From Lineus longissimus (taxonomy: Eukaryota; Nemertea; Pilidiophora; Heteronemertea; Lineidae), in NCBI RefSeq assembly GCF_910592395.1, contig NC_088314.1, positions 10,044,001 through 10,108,000 of the forward strand: DNA of 64,000 bases. The letters are read 5' to 3'. A model generated the notes under the pieces. That model searched no databases. It was given only the letters and a program-made list of their open reading frames with translations, and was not told the origin of the DNA. A program made the translations under genes and the position numbers. Each line of letters opens with the position of its first letter. Positions within the stretch are counted from its first letter, which is position 1. Below, piece after piece: positions 55,701-64,000 of the stretch.

Positions 55701-56819
55701 GCTGGAGGTATGGAGCCCACTAGAGGCTACTGTTCACCTAGTTGGGGTCTTTTATTTGCCCTGGCATAGACACTCAGGTACAAGGGACCACAGCTTTTAG
55801 TCTCATCTGACAGACCCTCGAATATTTCATACGTTGCAGCCTATGTGTAGTGAAGAGCCAGGAATTTTAGTTCCTTGAAAGCCACACCGGTTCATCCAGA
55901 AATACAATCCCGGGATCGTAACCAGGCCCTTTTGCGTGGTAGCCAGCAGTGTTTAGGCCCCCTGTTGAAGAACTATGGCAGACTAAAATTAGTATCAGCT
56001 TATCTCTAGACACATGTGTACAAAGTTTCAAATCAAATGCTCCAGCTGTTGTTTCACTCAGAGTTCTACATATGCTTAGCTCTGGATGCACGTAAGGCCA
56101 GACACAACTCAGACCAGCTTAGCTGACTTTGTTTCAAAATACACTGGTAAATTCAAAAGTGCCGCTTTGTGCAAATGATGCCTTGTAATTGTTAAACCTA
56201 TCCCCCAGTAAATAAGCAGGCGCCGAAATAAATATGAACTTTGAAAATATGATGTGCGCATACTTGAACTACTGAGTATTATGCATCATATTAGTACGTG
56301 GCAATTTTTTTAAACTTAAAGTTTGAACAGTCCTGGCTAAAAAGGCCTGTTATCCTACCTTATACCAATCATAGCTTGATGTTGGAAATCCATGAAGTAA
56401 CATGAGGGGTGCAACATCTTTTCTTGAGCCTCGGAAATCTGGAATCGGAAAGGATGTAACTAATTTAATCAAGTTCTCCTCATCAGATGAGAAGTTGCAT
56501 GCGATACAAGCAACATTCTCCTCTTTTTCTGAAGTAGATTCATTCTCATACTCAGGCTCAAGAAACTCAAATGGATAAGAAGTGAGTGTTCACAAAGTCT
56601 TTACATAGTAGCCAAAGGTTTAGACATCAAGCATGTCCAAAGTGGACAATACCTACCAACATAAAATATCCTATGTCCACGAAATTTGAAATATTTCCCA
56701 CTTTCTCGCCACGCTTTTAAGTTTTTTGATAACTCTGGCGGCGGGTATGTGATGAAAATGACCGCAACCACTGCAAGCACGGCCACGAGGATGTTAAACT
56801 TGTCCAGGGAAGACACCAT
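49747..56819 (-). CDS. MEST: mesoderm-specific transcript homolog, alpha/beta hydrolase
   Basis: Eleven minus-strand exons join in phase: 56657-56819 (ATG at 56819), 56359-56438, 55517-55594, 54619-54749, 53982-54049, 53296-53336, 52466-52533, 51842-51943, 51490-51566, 50627-50687 and 49747-49897 (TAA). They give 339 residues; human MEST has 335. An N-terminal membrane segment ([16 protein letters not shown]) is followed by PPPELS. The oxyanion motif is LLHGFP (from 68). The nucleophile elbow is AHDYGD with Asp139, the acid is probably Asp278 (IYGPADP), and the base is His307 ([10 protein letters not shown]). An Asp nucleophile is the epoxide-hydrolase-like arrangement kept in MEST. At exon 8 I used the distal acceptor at 51944, because the proximal one 8 bases on breaks the frame. 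Confidence 0.95.
50185..50251. mobile_element. 67-bp TA-flanked MITE with GGGTGGCCC ends
   Basis: CAGGGTGGCCCGAAAA on the left and TTCTGGGCCACCCTG on the right, with TA on each side, in the last MEST intron. Relatives are at 59243-59418. The ends look mariner-like. Confidence 0.7.
51644..51821 (-). mobile_element. TA-type MITE, copy F
   Basis: CAGTGGAACCTCCCTTAGCG on the left and AGAGAGGTTTAACTG on the right, TA-flanked. It begins about 78 bases before MEST exon 9 on the gene's strand. Confidence 0.78.
54867..55048 (+). mobile_element. 5'-truncated retroposon with 12-bp target-site duplication
   Basis: GTTACCCCTCTC at 54867-54878 is repeated at 55037-55048. The 158-bp insert ends in a GAAGAAGAAGAAGAA tail, the usual 3' end of a non-LTR element or SINE. 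It contains GGAACACAGCCGGACCTTCG and TAGACAGGTTGAACGCTG. It lies in MEST intron 3. Confidence 0.72.
55120..55192. repeat. 73-bp hairpin element with 20-bp perfect arms
   Basis: GGGGCGGGTTGTTCAAAGCA at 55120-55139 is exactly inverted at 55173-55192. This is short enough to be a MITE or a structured non-coding element; it lies in MEST intron 3. Confidence 0.7.
55695..55965 (-). mobile_element. fragment of SINE family B
   Basis: CAGGAATTTTAGTTCCTTGA with AAGCCACACCGG, TTCATCCAGAAAT and TTTTGCGTGGTAGCCAGCAG match the head half of the complete copy at 38894-39291, in the same orientation. The head is shortened and the tail half is missing. Confidence 0.66.
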
Positions 56820-58400
56820 GACTCAATCTGAAACAAAGTAACGCATTAGATGGGATTGGTCCCCCCAACCATTTGACTCCCCCCACCCCGGGGCCAGGGG
56901 TGGGGGGGAATCAGTAGGCGCAGGCCTACATCACACACTGTGCATGCACAAATTTAGTCAACTAAACGGAACGATTACCCATGCGTGCCCTCTATTATAA
57001 AAGAAGAGCTTATAACTGAATGTCCACCTTCCCGGCAATGGTAATCCTGTCTGGGACTGGCCACTGGGAGAAAAAAAACTCGCGGGCCACCCCTAGCCCG
57101 CAGCCGGCAGGCAGGGGGTGTGGGTCTTCAACTTCAAGTTGGCGACTTACAAACATATTATATTATTAAGCCCCCCTTTAGGAGGGGCTCTTAAGATACA
57201 GGCGTGTGCGGGAGTATATAATGTAAATGAATGATGAGAAATAAAGAGAGTAACTATTGTATATCCTACAAACAATTTTTTTTGGTATTTTTCTGAATTA
57301 ACTCCGTTGAGTTTACCGATTTCTCCGCGATCTTCCGGTGGTGGTTGCTATCCCATTGGTTGAAATTAATTTAAATCTTCATGGGAATTCGCTACATCAT
57401 ATGCCTAAGAAATTGGCCAATTATATTAATATTTTTATTAGAGAAATATCCGTCCTAAATAATGACAGAAAAGGGTGGTTTATTTCAATTTTGTGTCGAC
57501 ATGATCGAGATGACATAAAAACAAAACAATCGCACACACCCGTCCAAAAAAGGCACTTTAAGAAAAACAAATACGTTTTTCCAGCTTAAAACCACACTGA
57601 CGACTAAGTTATATTGGTCTTCTGCCCAAATCTGAAGTATCAAAATGAATCACAAACTAGAACTAGCTCTATTTAGCAAAAGTTGCGTGAAAAATTCGGG
57701 TGAGCGACATACTGCACCCTAGCGGCCAATAATTAAACTACTTTCAGCCGTCTGCTCCGGTCTCGTTAGGGAGTTTTTCCCAAATGTACGCGATGATGAC
57801 GTGCCCCATTAACAGGACGTAACATCTATTTTAAAATGCGTTTCCGAGACAAGACCACAATTGATTTTTTAAGCCTTTTAGCAGTTAAATTGTCAATGTT
57901 TGACCGCGACGCATCAAAGAACGCGTGGTGTTGTGAATCTGAAATTTAGATTATGTTATTCCGGACAGTCGGGCAAGTAAATGGTGAAAAATAAAATGGT
58001 GATTGACCACGGAAATTTTTTTTAATCGACAAATTAGACAGACTTTGATATTTCCACTCTTTTCAGCCAACTGGCAGAAAAAACTCAAAACACGCCCCCT
58101 ATTACCCAATTAGCAAAATTCGAAATTAATTTTTTCATCAAATAATTTCTTTATATCTGTAGACTTGCCACAGCAAATATTTTTTCAATACCTCTCCAAA
58201 TATGTACTTGAGAATAAAAAACATGCACTCGTCTAATAGATAGGCCTCGACCCTCCAACCTATGAATATTCATTAGTGGTCTTGTCTCTTCCAAAGTGAA
58301 TGCATGAGGACAATCCATTTAAGTGTCGTATATCACTGGAAACGCCCGATTCCCGTGAATAAGGACAATCACAATGTATTACATTACCAAAACAAAAATG
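56820..58400. other. MEST upstream region
   Basis: The MEST promoter should be here. A C/G-rich stretch at 56870-56910 and another at 57060-57125 are the only CpG-rich patches. A hairpin, AGCCCCCCTTTAGGAGGGGCT, is at 57169-57190. No further gene is visible. Confidence 0.45.
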
Positions 58401-58429
58401 TGTCGGAAGGAACTATATGGATGGTCCCA

Positions 58430-58650
58430 TCGCACCCCCCCCCCTCCAGCAGTATGACACTGAAGGGCTAGTTGACTGTCCACCGGGGGGGGTTTGGGGG
58501 GAGCTTCCCCCCAACGCACTGGTAAAAACCTATGTCGACGGAGGGGGGTTTGGGGGGTGTCCCCCCATTGTAACAGCTGTAGTTGTTAGAGCTTGCACTT
58601 AACATATGCTCGTAGGGGGGTTCGGGGGAGCTCCCCCGACCTAAAGGGGG
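58430..58650. repeat. three G-run/C-run hairpins
   Basis: GGGGTTTGGGGGGAGCTTCC (ending CCCC), GGGGTTTGGGGGGTGTCCCC and GGGGTTCGGGGGAGCTCCCC occur about 65-70 bases apart (near 58484, 58545 and 58615), separated by unlike sequence. Each can fold on itself and each strand could also form G-quadruplexes. Confidence 0.65.
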
Positions 58651-59242
58651 GCTCACTAAGTCCTTGACTTTACATATTAGGCCTATAGTTCTTGGATATA
58701 GTAAGGCCTAGTAACAATGTATACCGTGGAATATGTTGACGCCTTTCTTGATCATACTTTTGCGAACAAACAGGCAAAATGACAGCATGCATTTGCATGA
58801 AACAATTTCCTGGATTTCTAGGAATTTTGTTGTTATCGTCGTTACGTGTCTCTTTTTGGGCCGTGCGTAGCAGTCGTGAACATCCCCTTTTTATGTAAAT
58901 ACAGTATTTCACATCGAATGTGTCTTTGTTGAGTGGGAAGCTGAGTATGGTTGAGCATGGCCATCTGCACCATACAAATCTAGGGTTGCATAGTAGGTTT
59001 TTGCTGCATTGTGCGGTGTATGCGATCGAAGGAGTGGGCGGCTGGCTACAGACTCACACTCACAGATACACACAACCACTCCACCACGGCCGGCCACATG
59101 CACAGGCAGCTCGATACGGTTATTGGGAAAGGACAACGCCTACGTACGGTATAAGTCTTACGTTTTTCTGGTCAAGATGTCTTGTCAAGTAGGGGGGGGG
59201 GGGGGCTTATTATTCCTTGTGTTCTGCAGTGAATATACTCTA

Positions 59243-59418
59243 CAGGGTGGCCCAGAAAACTTTCTTCACACGATGGATATGCGATAGAATCCTATTGTGC
59301 AAGGGAAACGTTTTGCGCAAACATTTTCTGGGCCACCCTGTGGACTATATACTTTCTTCACACAATGGAAACACAATAGATTCTGTTGTGCAAGGGAACC
59401 GTTTTCTGGGCCACCCTG
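59243..59418. mobile_element. nested MITE with GGGTGGCCC ends
   Basis: CAGGGTGGCCCAGAAAA at 59243 is inverted at 59325-59341 and again at 59402-59418. The two inner parts share CTTTCTTCACAC and TTGTGCAAGGGAA, so one end and the interior were duplicated. TA flanks the outer ends. Confidence 0.7.
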
Positions 59419-59558
59419 TAGACTCACGGATTGAAGACCGTTTCTGAATAAGTAAGCCAAGCCCCTGTAGATATCATCCGCAGTGTCATTTGCTGCCATT
59501 CCACATTGTTCAATCGGGATGGACAATACTTATATCGGTGGGTGACACCGCCGATATA

Positions 59559-59749
59559 TGTGACCCACCACGACAAAATGAGTCGCATGTCGCACAGAAG
59601 ATGAGCCTAAAATGACACCAGGACATAATAGAAGAAATTGATATGCTCCGATTTTACAAAAGGCAGACAATGGTGAAATGAACAACCAGTCTGTCTCAAC
59701 CTGTCAAGCTCAGAGCGACATGCGACCTGTTTTGTCATGGCGGGTCACA
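59559..59749 (+). mobile_element. MITE with TGTGACCC ends, copy 2
   Basis: TGTGACCCACCACGACAAAA on the left and TTTTGTCATGGCGGGTCACA on the right, 191 bp; the interior matches 13018-13207 in the opposite orientation. Confidence 0.78.
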
Positions 59750-59871
59750 TATAGACAAATAAGAACATTCGTTTCACCTTGAACAAAGGATTGCCGTGTC
59801 TCTAGGCATTGTCCGAAGTCGGCTTAGGCCTTCTGACGTGTTCTGAGTCGGCATTGTCGGGAGTCGGCTTA

Positions 59872-60044
59872 GGCTGACGTTACATAGGCCTCATTCGTTC
59901 ACTTCCCACATGTCACGTTCCAGCTTTACTTAACGTTCCTCGGTGAATGCACGGTCTTGTGGCATGCACTCAGTGAGGAACGAACGCATTAAGGGGAACG
60001 TGACATGTGGGAAGTGATCGAATGAGGCCTATGTAACGTCAGCC
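59872..60044. mobile_element. foldback element with 50-bp arms
   Basis: 59872-59921 (starting GGCTGACGTTACATAGGCCT) is inverted at 59995-60044 with one mismatch in 50. The 73-base centre is partly palindromic too (CGTTCCTC against GAGGAACG). The flanks repeat AGGCCTTCTGAC on both sides (59826 and 60048). Confidence 0.75.
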
Positions 60045-63000
60045 TGAGGCCTTCTGACCTGTTCCGAGTCTGCACATTTGATTTGTTTTGGCACTGATTT
60101 TTGACTTTAGAATTCGTCTATTTATCTAATGATTATGCCATTAATGGCATTATGCCATTTGTCATAAAAGTAAAGGTTATTTCACATTATATATAGGCGC
60201 TCGCAGGCCTATACGCAGTTTTATGTGTGGACCTTTTGTATGAAGCCCTTTTTCTAATGTTTCTTCACTAGAAATATTCTCACATTCGCACGATTTACTA
60301 AATTTTGGTTGTTTAAATTGTCTGAATCAAAAACGCGCACACTGTCACTGTGAAGAGTATTATTTCTAAGCCGCAGTTGAGTGACAACAACATTTTGGGC
60401 ATGCGCAAAATAATTCCCGTACCTTTAGCATTCTGACCTAGGGATATGGGTCCCGTACCTCTAGACAGTGCTTATTATATGTCAATGCAATTTTTGTATT
60501 GAAGATTTGTTTCCAATAGACCTAGGCTAATAAAAGACAAGAAAATTGATCGACCACACCAACCACTGATAAGTTAATAAATCGGTCTTAGATCGTTGAG
60601 TCTAGAGTATTTAGGCTTAGATCTGTCCTTTGGAAGTAATTGCTTATGAGGGTTTACCGGTAGGCCTGTTATGCTTTTTCTAATTTCATAACATTGTGAT
60701 TTTTTTCTTTGACAGGTGATTAGTAAATGACATGGACAATTGACCATAAATGGGAGTCAGATGGCAGGCGTTTGGTTAATCCGATTTTAAATGGGAGTCA
60801 GACGGCGGGCGTTTGGTCAATCCGATTTTTTGCTTCGCAGAAAGTCCAGGAAGTCACAGTTAGCTATTACTCAGTGTCACATGCTATTTATTTGAAAACT
60901 GATAACTGATAAATGGATTTACAGGTCAAGATAAAAGGTATATATATGTAGGCATATCTGTGTATTTTCAAGATTTACTGTTAAACTCGACAGTTGTGTA
61001 TGGATAGTGATTGCGACCTGCTCCGATATTTTTGGGCACTTCAGTTTTCTCAAACGTGGCTGGCTGTGCAGTTTCCCTGCAGTCAGTTTATTTGCAACAT
61101 GTGCTAAAAAGGCTATTGCATGCTAAGATCTACAAAACATTCATCAGAAGAAGCGCAAGCATCGCCAGAAGGTAGGCATCACAATCATTTTGATGAAAGA
61201 GGCATACTTCGAAAGAAAGGCTTCTGAGCTTTTGAAAACAATTAAAGGATGACCACGCTAAATATATGTGCGTATGATTGCTATGCTCTGTGTCGTGAAA
61301 TCATCTTTTTGAATGTACCAAAAATTTGCATCACATGATTAATCCATGAAATTTTAAAAAAATGTGTTTTGACCAAGTTCCAGTCACCTGCTCGACTTTT
61401 TTATGAGAATGTCAATTGTGACCTGCCATGACGGAACAAGTCGCATGACGCTCCGAGCTTGACATGTTGAGACAGACTGGTTGTCCATTTCACTATTGTC
61501 TGCCTTTTGTGACATCTGAGTATACGTCAATTTCTTCTATTATGTCCTGGTGTCATTTTAGGCTCATCTTCTATGCCATATGCGACTCGTTTTGTCGTGG
61601 TGGGTCACAATTGTCCAGCTATCATCACATTTATCTCAACTCCCTAAAATCATTTCAGTATGAGCCCAGCTCCACAACTATTCTATTGTGTAAAAAAAAG
61701 ATCATTCATGTGTGAGCCTAATCTGCTGGCCAAAGGCCTCTGCCAGGCAATAACTTAGGAGCTGCATTGTGTCACTATCTTCGCCTCATCAAAGGAGAGC
61801 AATAATTTTCAGTCAAAATCAAAATTTCAAAAAGCTGTTTTTTAAGTGAACATATTTGTAGTCCAGGGCTTTCCAACTACTACAAGCAGGTTGTTGGGGC
61901 GACATGCTGAACCAGAGGGCACCAGAAAACCAACGGGCTCCCCCACGGGCCGACAGGCTAGCAGCCTGTTGCAAAAAAGATTCAATTTTTTTTCTCTCAT
62001 TGAACATACCTTGTTAATTCTTGGGTTCACCAATGAGTCTTCAATAATGAGGCGTGAGGAGTGAAAAGTGAACGTCTATGTAACGTCTGCCTTAGGGCGA
62101 AATAATGCATACAATCCATCCCAAAAAGTAAGTTTGGGTTCGTCGTGCATTTTTTTGCGGCATTCTCTGCATCAGAGACCTTCAGCGACGACCCTTGTAA
62201 CAGTAACAAATGTCCCCCTGGAAAAAGTGTCCAGTCCTATCGTATTCTGCAATATGGTTCTATAGAGACCCTGACCGTCAATAGCTCAGAGACTGAAGCG
62301 CATAATAGAATCCTTTGTTTCCCGGGCATTCTATCCTAGGACATTTTAAAGTTCTACACCCTCTCTGGGGACAAGTTGGAAAGCCCTGAGTAGTCTAATT
62401 TCCAAAAATATCGCAGCAGATTTTTGTGCTTTTTTTTCTTCATTGGGCAGGAAGAATTCCAAAGTAACACAAACTGAATGGCTAATTATAAATAAATTGG
62501 CAAAGCCTGATACGCGTTACATGGGGCGATCAGGGCTTAGCCAGCAAGGGCAGATAAATGTAATGTACAGTTATGATTTTGAACTGACAAACTTTTTTAT
62601 CATGTGGTCAGTGGAGAGTGATGACTCCCAGGCCCCACCGTGAGCCAAAGGCCAAGGCCTCGCAGCTCTCTCCAATTCTGATTTGACCGTGTCTTGTTAA
62701 AGAGACTGCCTGGCAATGCTCAAGGCGTGCCTGTGTTGCCCCCAGTTTTGACATGAATGAAGAGCGTATTTTTAGGCGGAAACTTTGTTGGTGCCAATAA
62801 ATTCATTTGTCGGTGTAAATCAATAGGTCTGCTGTTCTTGTCTGTAAAATTGCAGTCTTTTAAGGAAACTTGTACATAAACTGAAAACCAGCCAAAACAC
62901 AATCTGTTGTCATTGATAAATGTCTAGACTTGATTTTTTTCAGTTGACGACAAGACAAAAAAATTAATGGGGATTAAAAGTTCAATTTATTGATGTTTGA

Positions 63001-63368
63001 AGAAAGTAAAATGTGCCACGAGCATCCCGCTTGCTGACCTAGATTTGATACACAAGTGCGTGCATGCTGCTGATCGTCTCCATAACGCCCGTCGATGTCT
63101 AGTTAAACTGCTGAATGTGTGATCGTACGTAGATGTAGATTAGTATTTTAATGTCGATTATTGACTGTCCCACCCCTGAGAAGATTCTGAAGCCGAAATC
63201 TGCTAATAGCGATGAGTGGATGCGGTCAAGTCAAGACCGTATGATGGCCCCACATAGCGGATTTTCGAAGAACCAATAGTCTAGTTAAGCCCAGAGGCAG
63301 AGTTGTAACCCAGTGAATACATCATTGGGTTCTGAAGTCAGAGTTTACACGGCAATTATTGGTAAAGG
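60045..63368. other. intergenic sequence, no gene recognised
   Basis: Apart from the MITE at 61417-61609 I can support no exon, RNA gene or mobile element here. Short ORFs near 61846-62339 overlap on both strands and show no family match. Confidence 0.45.
61417..61609 (-). mobile_element. MITE with TGTGACCC ends, copy 3
   Basis: TGTGACCTGCCATGACGGAA on the left and TTTTGTCGTGGTGGGTCACA on the right, flanked by CAAT/ATTG. It has the same orientation as copy 1 (shared CTCCGAGCTTG or CTCTGAGCTTG, and TAGGCTCATCTTCT). Confidence 0.78.
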
Positions 63369-64000
63369 ATGGCTGCTAGCAGATGGAGAGAAGTGCGTCG
63401 CAGTGCAATGGTAGATTGGGAAGGTGTATTTCTGCGGAGGTCCATTGGACAATTGAGAGGGCGTGTGCTGAAGAAGTTACAGCATATCTATGAGGAACTA
63501 CCTTCTATGTCATTAGGCGATATAGAAGCGGCAGAGAATCTATGAAGAAGCTATGACCAAGCTTACTGATCAATGTGAGGACTATAGCAAAGTGGCTCCT
63601 ATGGAGGAAGGTGAAGCTGATGATGCAAATCATTTGGATTTCGAAGTTGGAAGGCAGGTTAAGGCAGCCCTTGAAGTGTGCGAAGGACAAAAGGCTTACC
63701 TAGAAGAAAAGATGCATAAGGGGTAGGAGGAAACTGCAGGCGAAGCTGCCTCAAGATGGAGATCGGTACAGTCAGTTTGCTGATTGGGCGCAGCCGAAGC
63801 CGCCTCAGGATGGAGATCGGTACAGTCAGTTTGTCGTTGGTGCGCAGCCGAAGCCGCCTCAGGATGGAGGTTGGTACAGTCAGTTTGCCGATTGGGCGCA
63901 GCCGAAGCCGCCTCAGGATAGAGATCGGTACAGTCAGTTTGCCGATTGGGTGCAGCTGAAGCCGCCTCAGGATGGAGATCGGTACAGTCAGTTTGTCGTT
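63369..64000 (+). pseudogene. broken unknown ORF ending in 54-bp coding-like repeats, runs off the window
   Basis: An ATG at 63369 opens 58 residues (MAASRWREVRRSAMVDWEGV...) to a TGA at 63543. A second frame continues with YEEAMTKLTDQCEDYSKVAP and EVGRQVKAALEVCEGQKAYL to a TAG near 63724. A third frame then carries an 18-residue repeat, QPKPPQDGDRYSQFADWA, four to five times in 54-bp steps, open to the last base. The pieces look helical and charged, then Pro/Gln-rich, like a gag or a structural protein. Two phase changes could be frameshifts or unseen introns. I do not recognise the family. Confidence 0.5.

Overview
This is nuclear DNA of a metazoan, most likely a marine invertebrate. The genes have many short exons with GT..AG introns, are AT-rich between exons, and sit among DIRS-type, Penelope-like, LINE and SINE sequences, several MITE families and many minisatellites. 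The five recognisable host genes are single-copy animal genes. One of them, FBXL13/DRC6, serves motile cilia. I cannot name the phylum from the sequence alone.

Layout. Bases 1-5032 are most of a DIRS-like tyrosine-recombinase retrotransposon (gag-like ORF, RT/RNase H, recombinase, then terminal inverted repeats). Its 5' end lies outside the window and its RT/RH frame is broken. FBXL13/DRC6 runs on + from 6886 to 14199 (11 exons; 5' end not found). A minisatellite zone follows: 29-bp units at 15570-16410 and 45-bp units at 16806-17700. LANCL1-like is on - from 26635 to 19018 (9 exons), with a 2.5-kb satellite of 123-bp units in its seventh intron. KIN (KIN17) is on - from 34920 to 29186 (9 exons). 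A RAB29/RAB32-family GTPase is on + from 37114 to 41950 (5 coding exons), head to head with KIN. A 48-bp-unit minisatellite fills 45780-47660. MEST, an alpha/beta hydrolase, is on - from 56819 to 49747 (11 exons). From 56820 to the end I see only repeats, except for a broken ORF with 54-bp coding-like repeats that runs off the right edge.

I rebuilt the exons by reading splice sites and checking phase across every junction. KIN (390 aa), LANCL1 (405 aa), the Rab (209 aa) and MEST (339 aa) each close into one frame from start to stop, close to the usual family length. FBXL13 closes for its last 570 residues. The genes share no pathway. They act in cilia, glutathione-linked thioether chemistry, DNA/RNA binding, endolysosomal traffic and membrane hydrolase biology.

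I found no gene cluster that looks like a new biological system. The unusual material is the repeat biology: tandem arrays open in several frames, MITEs placed next to splice donors or stop codons, two tandem duplications that each include a MITE end, and a foldback element with 50-bp arms.
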